Positions 43,761 through 52,836 are shown, counted from the stretch's first letter. The stretch is 64,000 nucleotides of DNA from Roseovarius gahaiensis (GCF_011601345.1 NZ_JAAORB010000007.1:1-64000), one strand, 5' to 3'. Notes: generated from the sequence alone by a model not told the origin. Program-made: numbers and translations.

Positions 43761-44611
43761 GTGACCGCCGCCTGACCCCGGCCAATACGCGTGTCGCACA
43801 CGAGTCGTTGCGCGGGCAGGTCAGCGCCCCGCGCTATACCAAGGGCGCGGCGCGTCGGCTGACGGTGCCCTTGGCCGATCTTTTGCACGCGCCGGATGGC
43901 CGCCGTGAACGGCAGTTGTTGATGGGGGACAGCGCCACCTGTCTGGAGGATCACAACGGTTGGGCGTTTGTGCAGGCGGCGCGCGACGGGTTCGTGGGCT
44001 ACCTGCGCAACGATCAACTGGGCCGGGCGGGCGACGACGACACGCCCCCGACCCACTGGGTCAGTGCCCGTGCGACCCACCTGTACCCGACACCCGATTT
44101 CAAAGCAGTCGAACTGGCTTTGCTTAGCCATGGCGCGCGGCTGCATGTGTCGGGCCGGGATGGCAGGTTTGCACAAACTCCGCAGGGTTTTGTGCCCGCC
44201 GCGCATCTGACCCCGCTGGACCAGCCCGCCCCCGATCCGGTCAGCGTGGCCGAACTGTTTCTGGGCACGCCTTACCTGTGGGGCGGTAATTCGGCCAGCG
44301 GCATCGATTGTTCGGGGCTGGTGCAGGCGGGTTGCTTGGCCTGTGATATCGCCTGCCCCGGCGATAGCGATCTGCAACAGGCCGCGCTTGGCGTTGACTT
44401 GCCCGAAGGCGTGCAACCGCAGCGCGGCGACCTGTTGTTCTGGAAAGGCCATGTCGCATGGGTGGTTGACGCCCAGACGCTGCTGCATGCCAATGTGCAT
44501 CACATGGCGGTGGCTTATGAACCCTTGCGCGCGGCGATTGAGCGGATCGCCAAGCAAGGTGACGGGCCGGTCACCGCCCGCAAACGATTGAAAGGAATAC
44601 GCGATGTCTGA
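43757..44611 (+). CDS. NlpC/P60-family cysteine peptidase with SH3-like N-terminus
   Basis: 284 residues from TTG 43757, which overlaps the stop of the peptidase gene. Two SH3-like stretches (about 30-165) precede the NlpC/P60 domain, whose catalytic Cys lies in GIDCSGLVQ and the His in KGHVAWVVD. GTPYLWGGNSA is the family's substrate loop. No signal peptide is seen, so it probably hydrolyses cell-wall peptides (dipeptides from diaminopimelate) in the cytoplasm, in step with the M17 peptidase. A role in peptidoglycan recycling is inferred. Confidence 0.88.
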   Translation: MSDRRLTPANTRVAHESLRGQVSAPRYTKGAARRLTVPLADLLHAPDGRRERQLLMGDSATCLEDHNGWAFVQAARDGFVGYLRNDQLGRAGDDDTPPTHWVSARATHLYPTPDFKAVELALLSHGARLHVSGRDGRFAQTPQGFVPAAHLTPLDQPAPDPVSVAELFLGTPYLWGGNSASGIDCSGLVQAGCLACDIACPGDSDLQQAALGVDLPEGVQPQRGDLLFWKGHVAWVVDAQTLLHANVHHMAVAYEPLRAAIERIAKQGDGPVTARKRLKGIRDV

Positions 44612-45572
44612 CAGTTTTTTCCAGCCGGTTTCGGGCTTTGATCTGCCACGGTTCGCCGGGGTGTCCACCTTTATGCGCTTGCCGCATGTGCCGCTGGATC
44701 ATGACCGGCTGAAAGATGTCGATATCGGCCTGATCGGTGTGCCGTGGGACAGTGGCACAACCAATCGCCCCGGCCCCCGGCATGGGCCACGCCAGTTGCG
44801 CGATGCCTCAACCATGATCCGCGCGCAGCATCAGGCCAGCGGCATCCGCCCGTTCGAGGCGGTGAATTGCGCCGATCTGGGCGATGTCGGGCCGAACCCT
44901 GCCGATATCATCGATTCGATGACGCGGATCACCACGTTCTACGATCAGGTGAAACAGGCGGGCATCACGCCACTGACAGCGGGCGGCGATCACCTGACCT
45001 CGCTGCCTGTGCTGCGGTCGCTGGCCAAGGATGCGCCGGTGGGCATGGTGCATTTCGACAGCCATACCGACCTGTTCCATTCCTATTTCGGCGGCACGAT
45101 GTATACCCACGGCACGCCGTTCCGTCGCGCGGTTGAAGAGGGGCTTTTGGACCCCAAGCGCGTGGTTCAGATTGGCATTCGCGGCACGATGTACGATTCC
45201 GAGGATCGCGATTTCGCCCGCGCCGAAGGCATCCGCCTGATCGAGATTGAGGAATTCCATGCGCGCGGCGTGGCCGACGTAATGGCCGAGGCACGCGAGA
45301 TCGTGGGCGATGGCGCGACCTATATCAGCTATGACATTGATTTTGTCGATCCCACTTTCGCCCCCGGCACCGGCACCCCCGAGGTGGGCGGGCCGAACAG
45401 TTACCAAGCGCTTCAGGTGGTGCGCGAACTGGCCGGGCTGAACATCATCGGCGCGGATATGGTCGAGGTGTCGCCGCCCTTTGACCCGTCGGGCGGCACG
45501 GCCTTTCTGGGGGTGTCGATCATGTTCGAGTTGCTCTGCGTGATGGTGGGCGGGGCCGGTCAGGCCGCATAA
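44604..45572 (+). CDS. Agmatinase/ureohydrolase family enzyme
   Basis: 322 residues. Two-manganese ureohydrolases cleave guanidino compounds to urea and amine. Metal ligands are visible in GGDHLTSLP, HFDSHTDLFH and SYDIDFVDPTFAPGTGTPE. The usual GGDHS and DAHTD forms carry Leu and Ser changes here, leaving the ligands intact, so the substrate may be agmatine, guanidinobutyrate or guanidinopropionate. It overlaps the NlpC/P60 gene at its start and overlaps higA antisense by 13 bases at its end. Confidence 0.9.
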   Translation: MSDSFFQPVSGFDLPRFAGVSTFMRLPHVPLDHDRLKDVDIGLIGVPWDSGTTNRPGPRHGPRQLRDASTMIRAQHQASGIRPFEAVNCADLGDVGPNPADIIDSMTRITTFYDQVKQAGITPLTAGGDHLTSLPVLRSLAKDAPVGMVHFDSHTDLFHSYFGGTMYTHGTPFRRAVEEGLLDPKRVVQIGIRGTMYDSEDRDFARAEGIRLIEIEEFHARGVADVMAEAREIVGDGATYISYDIDFVDPTFAPGTGTPEVGGPNSYQALQVVRELAGLNIIGADMVEVSPPFDPSGGTAFLGVSIMFELLCVMVGGAGQAA

Positions 45573-45850
45573 AGCGGTTCGATGTCCGATACGTCAATGG
45601 ATCGCGCCGCGATGGCCATGTCATGCTGTGTCTGCATGTTCATCCAGTATTCTGGCGTGGTATTGAAGGCGCGGGACAATCGCAGGGCCGTATCAGGCGT
45701 AATGCCGGTCGTGCCCTTCACCAGCCGCTCGATGCGGGTGCGCGGCACACCAAGACGGCGTGCAAGGGCAATCGCACTGATCCCCGCCGCATCAAGATAA
45801 AGTTCTTTCAGGACTTCGCCGGGATGCATGGGGTTTTCAAGCTGGCTCAT
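45560..45850 (-). CDS. higA: HigA-family antitoxin
   Basis: 96 residues from ATG 45850. An HTH (IALARRLGVPRTRIERLVKG) is followed by TPDTALRLSRAFNTTPEYW, the form of HigA antitoxins that neutralise HigB and repress their own operon. It is the second gene of a toxin-first pair with HigB. The 3' end overlaps the ureohydrolase gene on the other strand. Confidence 0.92.
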   Translation of the reverse strand: MSQLENPMHPGEVLKELYLDAAGISAIALARRLGVPRTRIERLVKGTTGITPDTALRLSRAFNTTPEYWMNMQTQHDMAIAARSIDVSDIEPLYAA

Positions 45851-45861
45851 GGTGTTTCCTC

Positions 45862-46143
45862 TCAATGGTAATCGACGATCTCGACATCGGCAGGGCCAAG
45901 CGGCGTCCAGACAAAACAAATCCGCCACTGGCCGTTTATCCGTATCGAATGTTGCCCCGCACGATTTCCTTGCAACTCTTCCAGATGATTGCCAGGAGGA
46001 AAGCGTAAATCCTCTACCACAACCGCAGCGTTCAGGGCCGTCAGCATCGCCCGCGTTCGTTTGACCAGATCGGCAGGAAAGCCTTTGCCGAACTTGCCTG
46101 TGATGGCATTTGCGGCCAGCTTTCCCTTGGTATTCTGGATCAT
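45862..46143 (-). CDS. higB: HigB/RelE-family mRNA-interferase toxin
   Basis: 93 residues. The RelE-like fold shows in LRFPPGNHLEELQGNRAG and HSIRINGQWRICFVW. HigB cuts mRNA on ribosomes, so the pair acts as an addiction or stress module. It starts 11 bases before higA. A palindrome upstream (46171-46189) is the likely binding site of the complex. Confidence 0.92.
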   Translation of the reverse strand: MIQNTKGKLAANAITGKFGKGFPADLVKRTRAMLTALNAAVVVEDLRFPPGNHLEELQGNRAGQHSIRINGQWRICFVWTPLGPADVEIVDYH

Positions 46144-46170
46144 GTCAAGTATGTATCACGGGATGATGCA

Positions 46171-46189
46171 TGTGTCAATATTTGATACA
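46171..46189 (-). promoter_or_regulatory. Palindromic operator upstream of higBA
   Basis: TGTGTCAATATTTGATACA is a near-perfect palindrome (arms TGTGTCAA and TTGATACA, one mismatch), 28 bases before the higB start. A further half-site TGTATCA lies at 46152-46158. HigA-type HTHs bind such sites, so autorepression is likely. Confidence 0.5.
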
Positions 46190-46285
46190 TGCGGCGTGTC
46201 GCAAATTCCAGCTGTGAATGGCTTGGATCAGCTTTGAGAGTGGCACGACGCTCGGTGCGAATGGCACTGATCGGGCTGCTGCCCG

Positions 46286-46630
46286 TCACTCCACGGCGCG
46301 GATCAGCTTGCGCTCCAGCACGCGCAGCACGGTTTTCAGGTCATGCCCGCGCTTCAATATCTGCCCATCCATGCCAAGCACCGCATATTGCCCCTGCCGG
46401 TTGCGCAGCTTGGGGCGTTTTTCGATGCGATACAGCGGATGTTCGGCGGTGCGGCGAAAGACCGAAAACACGGCCACGTCGCGCAAACAGGAAATTCCGT
46501 AATCGCGCCATTCGCCCGCCGCCACCATGCGCCCGTAAAGCGACAGGATCACGTTCAATTCGGTCCGGTGGAACGCCACTTGGTCTTGGCCGCCTCTGGG
46601 CGGCAGTGATGTGGGCGATTGAAAGTTCAT
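46286..46630 (-). CDS. DUF2794 protein
   Basis: 114 residues. The family is restricted mostly to alphaproteobacteria. Conserved text: FHRTELNVILSLYGRMVAAG, EWRDYGISCLRDVAVFSVFR, PLYRIEKRPKLRNRQGQY and GRILKRG-type turn (QILKRGHDLKTVLRVLER). No catalytic residues are known. It lies alone, upstream of higBA on the same strand and 60 bases downstream of imuB. Role unknown. Confidence 0.88.
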   Translation of the reverse strand: MNFQSPTSLPPRGGQDQVAFHRTELNVILSLYGRMVAAGEWRDYGISCLRDVAVFSVFRRTAEHPLYRIEKRPKLRNRQGQYAVLGMDGQILKRGHDLKTVLRVLERKLIRAVE

Positions 46631-46690
46631 GCATCAAAGTTGCGCTGATAGGTTCATAAATCAAGAAGTTTCCCTGCCCTGCGCGGCGGA

Positions 46691-48355
46691 TCACGCAAAA
46701 CTGCCCTGACAGAACCAGCCCGAACTTATTGCTGCGCCATGCGCATAGAACAGCCACAGCCGCTCGCCCCGCGCGGTGACCACCTGCCAGTAATCGCGCA
46801 CGCCGCTGCGCCATTCGGGTTCGTCCAGCCACCATTCCGGCGAAATACGCTCGGGCCCGGTGGCATGGGCCAGATCATGCGCCCGTCCGCGCCAGCGAAA
46901 CTGTCGGGGGGGGCGTGGGCCATCGGGGGCCATCACCGGCTCGGGCCTCCAGATCAAGAGCGGGCGGGGCGTGGGCGAGGCGGGCCAGCCGGTTGCAGGC
47001 TCTGACCACGCAGCTGCCAGAACCTGCGCGGTCTTTTCCGGAATATGGCTGCTGGCCGGATGACGGCGGGTGATCGCATCCAGACCGATCCGCGCGCCCA
47101 TGCGGCCCAACAAGTCGGCCATCGCGGTTTCGCCATTGGCACGGGCGTGGGCGGCTTCGGTGGCCCCGGCATGGCCGGTGACGGTGCGGGCATGAACGGG
47201 TTCAACCTGAACCGCCTCAAGCCGCAGCATATCGATACCGAACCCGGCGTCGATTTCGTCGATTTTCATGTCCAGCAGGGGGCGGATGCGGGCCGGGTCA
47301 TGGCTGGCGCGGGCCAGTCCGATCTCAAGGGTTTGCATCGTGTCATTGACGCGCCCGGCCTGTAGCCGCACCCGGCGCGCGCCTTGGCCCTGATCGCGTA
47401 GCAACTGGCCCAACCGGGGCAGCAGCCGGTCCAACCCCGCCAGAATGTCATCGCGCAGCCCGATCGGCTCGGGCAGGGTCAGCCGCGTGGCAAAGCGCGG
47501 CGCTTCACGCGCCGGTGACACGGGTTCTGGCACCGCGCCAAGCGCCTGATCCATGCGCAACAACAGCCCCCGGCCAAAGCGCCGTGCCAAGGGCGCACGC
47601 GGCTGGCCGGTCAGATCGCCCACCCGGCGCAGCCCCATCCGGCCCAATTGCTCAATCACCTCTGGCTCTAGCCTCAGGGCAGCCACCGGCAGGTCGGCCA
47701 ATGCGCTACGGGTTTGGCCGGGGGCCGCGATGCGCAGGGCATGGCCCGCCGCGCCGGGGGTGGCCGTGGGCTGAACGGCAGGGCCGCCCCGTTCCCAATG
47801 GCGGCGCTTGGCCGCGCGGGACCGGGTGGCGCGCGCCTCTTGATCAATCGCGTCGCCTGACCGGCCATGCCCCGGTGTGCGCCCGGCATAACGTGCCAGC
47901 GCCCAGGCTGCGCCCACCGTATCGGCCAGCCCGGCCTGCACGCTTAGCCCAAATCCCTGCGCGCCGTCTGCCATGGCCTGCATCATCGCCTCTTCGCCAC
48001 CAAACAGATGCGCGCAGCCGGTGATATCCAGCACCAGACCGTTTGTGTCCTGTGCGGCCACCCAAGGCGAAAATTGCCCGGCCCAACGCTGCAAGGCGGC
48101 CAGAAACGCGGCCTCGGCCCGTGGGTTTTGCGCCCGCGTCACCAGATCGGAGCACATGGCATGGGCATCGCGCAACGGCTGGCCCACCTGTAGCCCCGCC
48201 GCCTCGGCCGCTTTGGACAGCGCGCTTATCACGCGTGTCTGTCCCACCTCTTGCACCACGGCCAAGGGCACATCTCCCGTAGCGCTCATATGGCGCAACA
48301 GGCGTTCGGCCCCAAGGCGTGGAAACCAGACGGAAAGAATACGGCGGGCGGGCAT
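46691..48355 (-). CDS. imuB: ImuB-type Y-family DNA polymerase-like protein
   Basis: 554 residues. The N-terminus RRILSVWFPRLGAERLLRH, then ISALSKAAEAAGLQVGQPL, LVLDITGCAHLFGGEEAM and GLADTVGAAWALARYAG show the ImuB form of the Y-polymerase fold, which lacks the complete catalytic acidic set and works as a bridge between the DnaE2 polymerase and the sliding clamp in SOS mutagenesis. Its usual partners imuA (upstream) and dnaE2 (downstream) are not next to it here: upstream is a small I78-type lipoprotein gene, downstream a DUF2794 gene. Probably SOS-induced elsewhere; no LexA site was identified. Confidence 0.88.
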   Translation of the reverse strand: MPARRILSVWFPRLGAERLLRHMSATGDVPLAVVQEVGQTRVISALSKAAEAAGLQVGQPLRDAHAMCSDLVTRAQNPRAEAAFLAALQRWAGQFSPWVAAQDTNGLVLDITGCAHLFGGEEAMMQAMADGAQGFGLSVQAGLADTVGAAWALARYAGRTPGHGRSGDAIDQEARATRSRAAKRRHWERGGPAVQPTATPGAAGHALRIAAPGQTRSALADLPVAALRLEPEVIEQLGRMGLRRVGDLTGQPRAPLARRFGRGLLLRMDQALGAVPEPVSPAREAPRFATRLTLPEPIGLRDDILAGLDRLLPRLGQLLRDQGQGARRVRLQAGRVNDTMQTLEIGLARASHDPARIRPLLDMKIDEIDAGFGIDMLRLEAVQVEPVHARTVTGHAGATEAAHARANGETAMADLLGRMGARIGLDAITRRHPASSHIPEKTAQVLAAAWSEPATGWPASPTPRPLLIWRPEPVMAPDGPRPPRQFRWRGRAHDLAHATGPERISPEWWLDEPEWRSGVRDYWQVVTARGERLWLFYAHGAAISSGWFCQGSFA

Positions 48356-48428
48356 GATGGCAGCACAATGTTCGCTATTTGTTCCTTTTTATAAGATGCC
48401 CATGCCCCGAGTCGAGTCTCATCGCGTG

Positions 48429-48698
48429 CTATCCGCACCAGATACGGGTGATCTGACCATCTTTCGACAGATCTACGTTCAGCCGATCAAGGCGATAATC
48501 CATCGTCATCATCGCCCCCGGCGGCAAAATACGCACTGGGCCGTCGATCGCTTCGGCGTCAAACGCGTTGCGCGGCTGGCCCACCCAGTGCTGCAAACGC
48601 TCGGCCTCGCAGGTGTCGGTGTCATCCGCCGGGCCCTCGTTGGTCGTGTTGCATCCAGCCAATGCCATTGTACTCAAGACAAACAAAACATGTTTCAT
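48429..48698 (-). CDS. Small lipoprotein, I78-type peptidase inhibitor family
   Basis: 89 residues. The signal MKHVLFVLSTMALAGC has its lipobox Cys at 16. The mature part CEAERLQHWVGQPRNAFDAE and VRILPPGAMMTMDYRLDRLN and ITRIWCG matches inhibitor I78 family proteins, whose long-range Cys pair closes a small beta fold. It may shield the periplasm from proteases; the family role is not firmly shown. Divergent from the adhC gene. Confidence 0.85.
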   Translation of the reverse strand: MKHVLFVLSTMALAGCNTTNEGPADDTDTCEAERLQHWVGQPRNAFDAEAIDGPVRILPPGAMMTMDYRLDRLNVDLSKDGQITRIWCG

Positions 48699-48833
48699 TT
48701 TGGTCCTCCCGTTTCCACCATGCAGGTTGCCCCAACCTGTCGGCCCCGGTCTACCCTTTGTCGCACATCCTGTTGATTTGGCGCGCGCTTTCGCTCACAG
48801 TCGGGGCAACATGAAAAACCCGGAGGAAACACC

Positions 48834-49946
48834 ATGCGCACCACCGCCGCCGTTGCCCTAGAGGCTGGCAAACCGCTTGAAATCATGGACGTCAATCTTG
48901 AAGGCCCCAAGGCGGGCGAGGTTCTGGTTGAGGTCAAGGCCACCGGCCTGTGCCACACCGACGATTTCACCCTGTCCGGGGCTGACCCCGAGGGCCTGTT
49001 TCCCGCCATTCTGGGCCATGAAGGCGCGGGCGTCGTGGTTGAGGTGGGGCCGGGCGTCACATCCTTGCAACCCGGCGATCACGTCATCCCGCTTTACACG
49101 CCGGAATGCCGGGAATGCGAATACTGCCTGAACCCCAAAACCAACCTGTGCCAGTCGATCCGCTCGACCCAAGGCCAAGGCTTGATGCCCGATGGCACCT
49201 CGCGCTTTTCCATGCTCGATGGCACGCCGATCCTGCATTACATGGGATGCTCGACCTTCGCCAACCACACCGTCCTGCCCGAGATTGCGCTGGCCAAGGT
49301 GCGCAAGGACGCGCCGTTTGACAAGATTTGCTATATCGGCTGTGGCGTGACCACCGGCATCGGCGCGGTGGTCAACACCGCCAAGGTCGAAATCGGCTCG
49401 ACCGCCATCGTGTTCGGTCTGGGCGGCATTGGCCTGAACGTCATTCAGGGGCTGCGCCTTGCCGGGGCCGATCAGATTGTCGGCGTTGATCTAAACGATG
49501 CCAAGAAACCCATGGCCGAGAAATTCGGCATGACCCATTTTGTCAATCCCAACGAGGTTGACGGCGATTTGGTGGCCCATCTGGTCGAATTGACCGGCGG
49601 TGGCGGCGATTACACCTTTGACGCCACTGGCAATGTCGGCGTGATGCGCACCGCGCTTGAATCGGCCCATAAAGGCTGGGGCGAAAGCGTGATCATCGGT
49701 GTCGCACCGGCCGGGGCCGAGATTTCAACCCGCCCCTTCCAACTGGTCACCGGCCGGGTCTGGCGCGGCACCGCCTTTGGCGGCGCACGTGGCCGCACTG
49801 ACGTGCCGCAGATCGTCGATTGGTATATGGACGGCAAGATCGAGATTGATCCGATGATCACCCATACCCTCAAGCTGGACGAGATCAACAAGGGCTTCGA
49901 GATGATGCATGCTGGCGAATCGATCCGCTCGGTGGTGGTGTATTGA
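48834..49946 (+). CDS. adhC: S-(hydroxymethyl)glutathione dehydrogenase / class III alcohol dehydrogenase
   Basis: 370 residues, standard for class III ADH (also called FrmA/FlhA). Catalytic zinc ligands appear in [12 protein letters not shown] and [10 protein letters not shown], the structural zinc Cys set in [18 protein letters not shown], and the NAD turn in [13 protein letters not shown]. It oxidises the spontaneous adduct of formaldehyde and glutathione to S-formylglutathione. The next gene is a glutathione S-transferase, consistent with a glutathione-based detoxification set. GGAGGAAACACC precedes the ATG. Confidence 0.95.
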   Translation: MRTTAAVALEAGKPLEIMDVNLEGPKAGEVLVEVKATGLCHTDDFTLSGADPEGLFPAILGHEGAGVVVEVGPGVTSLQPGDHVIPLYTPECRECEYCLNPKTNLCQSIRSTQGQGLMPDGTSRFSMLDGTPILHYMGCSTFANHTVLPEIALAKVRKDAPFDKICYIGCGVTTGIGAVVNTAKVEIGSTAIVFGLGGIGLNVIQGLRLAGADQIVGVDLNDAKKPMAEKFGMTHFVNPNEVDGDLVAHLVELTGGGGDYTFDATGNVGVMRTALESAHKGWGESVIIGVAPAGAEISTRPFQLVTGRVWRGTAFGGARGRTDVPQIVDWYMDGKIEIDPMITHTLKLDEINKGFEMMHAGESIRSVVVY

Positions 49947-49973
49947 TCTCACCTGCCTCAGGCTGAAAAACAC

Positions 49974-50001
49974 AGGGCCGCACACATGCTTGTGCGGCCC
50001 T
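49974..50001 (+). terminator. Terminator-like hairpin after adhC
   Basis: Eleven-base arms AGGGCCGCACA and TGTGCGGCCCT with a six-base loop, 27 bases past the adhC stop. There is no T-run, so termination efficiency is uncertain, but the perfect stem argues for a function. Confidence 0.6.
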
Positions 50002-50095
50002 CAACATTGCGGACAGGTGGCAAAAGCGTAGGCTGACCCCCAACACGAACCACGGGCGCGGCGTGCGCACTGACCCAGCCGGAAGGATGCAAACT

Positions 50096-50968
50096 ATGAC
50101 CAACGACAGCTATACACCCCCCAAGGTCTGGACGTGGGAGGGCGAATCGGGCGGCCAATTCGCCTCGATCAATCGCCCCATCGCCGGGCCGACCCATGAC
50201 AAAGAGTTGCCGGTGGGTCAGCACCCGTTTCAGCTTTATTCGATGGGCACACCCAATGGGGTGAAAGTCACCGTTCTGTTCGAAGAACTCCTCGCTGCGG
50301 GCCATAACGCCGAATATGACGCGTGGCTGATCCGCATCACCGAGGGCGATCAATTCTCCAGCGGCTTTGTCGAGATCAACCCGAACTCCAAGATCCCCGC
50401 GATGGTCGATCACACCGGGGCTGAGCCTTTGCGCGTGTTCGAATCGGGTGCCATCCTGATGCATCTGGCCGAAAAATTCGGTGCCTTCCTGCCGGCCACG
50501 GGCCCGGCGCGCACCGAAACGCTCAACTGGCTGTTTTGGCAAATGGGCAGCGCGCCCTATCTGGGCGGCGGGTTTGGCCATTTCTACGCCTATGCGCCGG
50601 AAAAAATGCAATACCCCATCGACCGCTTCACCATGGAAACCAAGCGCCTGCTTGATGTGCTGGATCGTCAGCTTGCAACCCGGCCCTTCATTGCGGGCGA
50701 TGACTATACCATCGCCGACATGGCAATCTGGCCGTGGTATGGCAATCTGGTTCTGGGCCGCCAATATGGCGACGCGGCCACTTTCCTTGACGCCGCCAGC
50801 TACACAAACGTCATGGCGTGGGCGCAAAAAATCGATGCCCGCCCGGCGGTGCAGCGCGGTCGCATGGTCAACCGAACCTTTGGCGATCCTGATACGCAAC
50901 TGCATGAACGCCACGCGGCCAGCGATTTCCAGACCAAAACCCAAGACAAGCTCGGCACTGCCGACTGA
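50096..50968 (+). CDS. yghU: Glutathione S-transferase, YghU/YfcG (Nu) class
   Basis: 290 residues from ATG 50096, the length of E. coli YghU. It begins with the family-specific extension YTPPKVWTWEGESGGQFASINRP, then the thioredoxin-like domain with FQLYSMGTPNGVKVTVLFEE and INPNSKIPAMVDH, and the helical domain with FIAGDDYTIADMAIWPWYG. YghU binds two glutathione molecules and reduces disulfides and peroxides. It is next to glutathione-linked formaldehyde dehydrogenase. (The residue runs given are fragments of the full sequence.). Confidence 0.9.
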   Translation: MTNDSYTPPKVWTWEGESGGQFASINRPIAGPTHDKELPVGQHPFQLYSMGTPNGVKVTVLFEELLAAGHNAEYDAWLIRITEGDQFSSGFVEINPNSKIPAMVDHTGAEPLRVFESGAILMHLAEKFGAFLPATGPARTETLNWLFWQMGSAPYLGGGFGHFYAYAPEKMQYPIDRFTMETKRLLDVLDRQLATRPFIAGDDYTIADMAIWPWYGNLVLGRQYGDAATFLDAASYTNVMAWAQKIDARPAVQRGRMVNRTFGDPDTQLHERHAASDFQTKTQDKLGTAD

Positions 50969-50988
50969 TTCGCACGAAAGAACGCGCC

Positions 50989-51693
50989 ATGTCTGACCAA
51001 ACGCCGCTTCTGGCTGTCCTGATCGACGCCGATAACACCTCACCGAAATGGACCAAGGCCATTTTCGACGAGATTGCCGCCATCGGCGAGGCCAGCGTGC
51101 GCCGTTGCTATGGCGATTTTTCCTCGCAACTGATGAGCGGCTGGAACAAGGTGCAGGCCGAATTTGGCCTTGTCCCGCATCACCAGCCCGCCAACACCGT
51201 TGGCAAGAACGCCAGCGATATCGCCTTGGTGATCGACGCGATGGACCTGATGCATTCGGGCCGGTTTGACGGTTTCGTTCTGGTCAGTTCCGACAGTGAT
51301 TTCACCCGACTGGCCAGCCGCATTCGCGAACAGGGGCTGGATGTTTATGGCATCGGTGCGCGCAAAACCCCCGAGGCGTTTCGCAAGGCCTGCAAACGGT
51401 TTATCTACCTTGAAAACCTCGGACCCGGCCCCGACACCACAAACGCACCCGCCACCAAAAGCCCAAAAAACCTGAACGAGGCGCGCGATCTCTTGTTCAA
51501 GGCGATGGACAGCATTGATCAAGACAGCGACTGGTATGCGCTTGGCCGCCTTGGCCAACAGGTCACCGCCGCCAACCCCGATTTCGACACCCGCTCATAC
51601 GGCCACCGCAAGCTCAGTGATCTGGTGGCTGCGATCAAGGTTCTCGAAACCCGGCGCGAAGGCAATCACCTCTACGTCCGTCGGGTCGATTGA
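50989..51693 (+). CDS. NYN-domain ribonuclease-like protein with C-terminal OST-HTH/LOTUS-like domain
   Basis: 234 residues. The PIN-like NYN domain (about 5-145) has its acidic site in LIDADN (D13, D15), D77 in KNASDIALVIDAMDL and D102/D104 in SSDSDFTRLAS, forming a metal site as in RNA-cutting NYN proteins. A linker with Pro and Lys leads to about 160-230, which reads ALGRLGQQVTAANPDF and YGHRKLSDLVAAIKVL, the OST-HTH/LOTUS pattern that binds RNA or protein. It stands alone after the GST gene. An RNA-processing or defence role is inferred only. Confidence 0.85.
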   Translation: MSDQTPLLAVLIDADNTSPKWTKAIFDEIAAIGEASVRRCYGDFSSQLMSGWNKVQAEFGLVPHHQPANTVGKNASDIALVIDAMDLMHSGRFDGFVLVSSDSDFTRLASRIREQGLDVYGIGARKTPEAFRKACKRFIYLENLGPGPDTTNAPATKSPKNLNEARDLLFKAMDSIDQDSDWYALGRLGQQVTAANPDFDTRSYGHRKLSDLVAAIKVLETRREGNHLYVRRVD

Positions 51694-51720
51694 CAGCACT
51701 GCCGGGCCACGCGTCCTGCG

Positions 51721-51782
51721 CTTCATTGTTCCAAAAATACTCCGGGGGAGTCGCCGCTTGCGGCGGCGGGGGCAGCGCCCCC
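51721..51782. repeat. 3'-UTR repeat element, copy 3 (diverged, opposite orientation)
   Basis: The block at 51721-51750 is a diverged reverse complement of the 29-base block seen at 14905-14933 and 63688-63716. It is followed by two hairpins: CGCCGC/GCGGCG (51752-51765) and GGGGGC/GCCCCC (51768-51782). It begins 27 bases after the stop of the NYN gene and lies between that gene and the converging dapA gene, the same arrangement (stop, block, GC hairpin) as the other copies. Confidence 0.65.
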
Positions 51783-51795
51783 TTTCAACCCGGTA

Positions 51796-52671
51796 TCAGT
51801 TCATCAACCCTGCGTGGCGCAGCCCGGCATCCACCAACTGCTTTGTCGGCTCGGTCAAGCCAATCAACGGTGTGCGCACTTCTTCGCTGCACAGGCCCAG
51901 CCGTGACATCGCGTATTTTGCGCCCACCAGCCCGGGTTCTGTGAAAATCGCCGTGTGCAGGGGCATCAGCCGATCCTGCAAGTCCAGCGCGCGGGCATAA
52001 TCACCGGCCAGCGTGGCCTCTTGCACCTGTGCCACCAGTTTTGGCGCGACATTGGCGGTGACCGAGATCACGCCGACACCGCCTTGCGCGTTAAACCCAT
52101 GCGCGGTGCCGTCTTCGCCCGAAATCTGGATGAAATCCTTGCCGCAGGTCATGCGTTGCAGGTTGACGCGGGCCAGATCGCCGGTGGCATCCTTTACGCC
52201 AACGATACGCGGCAGCTTGGCCAATTCGCCCATGGTGTCCGGTGTCATATCCACGACCGACCGGCCGGGGATGTTGTAAATGATGATTGGCAAATCACAG
52301 CAGTCGTGCAACGCGGTGAAATGCGCAATCATCCCGGCTTGCGTCGGTTTGTTGTAATAGGGCGTCACAATCAGCGCGGCATCCGCCCCGACCTTTGCCG
52401 CATGCTGCATGAAGCGGATTGATTCCAGTGTATTGTTACTGCCCGCCCCCGCGATCACCGGGATACGGCCATTCACGGCGCGCACCACTTCCTCGACCAC
52501 GGTTTCATGCTCTTCATGGGTCAGCGTCGGGCTTTCGCCGGTGGTGCCCACCGGCACCAAGCCATGGCTGCCTTCGCCGATATGCCATTCGACAAGGTGT
52601 TTCAGCGTGTCCAGATCCAGCTCGCCGTTCTTGAACGGCGTGACCAGGGCAGGAAAAGATCCTTTGAACAT
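51796..52671 (-). CDS. dapA: 4-hydroxy-tetrahydrodipicolinate synthase
   Basis: 291 residues from ATG 52671. It condenses pyruvate and aspartate semialdehyde for lysine and diaminopimelate. The TIM-barrel active site is intact: catalytic Tyr in [10 protein letters not shown], Schiff-base Lys in [14 protein letters not shown] and the Arg/Gly turn in [29 protein letters not shown] is the pyruvate-binding loop. GGAG lies just upstream of the start. It shares the pathway with asd in this window but not its operon. Confidence 0.95.
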   Translation of the reverse strand: MFKGSFPALVTPFKNGELDLDTLKHLVEWHIGEGSHGLVPVGTTGESPTLTHEEHETVVEEVVRAVNGRIPVIAGAGSNNTLESIRFMQHAAKVGADAALIVTPYYNKPTQAGMIAHFTALHDCCDLPIIIYNIPGRSVVDMTPDTMGELAKLPRIVGVKDATGDLARVNLQRMTCGKDFIQISGEDGTAHGFNAQGGVGVISVTANVAPKLVAQVQEATLAGDYARALDLQDRLMPLHTAIFTEPGLVGAKYAMSRLGLCSEEVRTPLIGLTEPTKQLVDAGLRHAGLMN

Positions 52672-52836
52672 GACACGCTCCTTTCTTGTCGTCACTCGGT
52701 GGGGCACAGGCGGCCCCGCCGATCCTTGGTTTCAGCCCCACTGCGGCATCAGGCCGCCGTCCATGAAGGTTTGTTATTGGACGGGGCGCGCGCGCGCGCA
52801 TAGGCTGGCGCTGTCTATCCTTCGCCTTGGCAAGAA

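Noticed and set aside
41631-43799. A 722-codon open frame antisense to the M17 peptidase gene
   Set aside because: High GC produces long antisense frames; the opposite strand encodes a complete peptidase with catalytic motifs, and this frame has no family features.
52788-52800. CG-alternating run (gcgcgcgcgcg) upstream of slt
   Set aside because: Too short to argue for a Z-DNA or slippage function; it lies in the gap ahead of the slt start, not in a gene.
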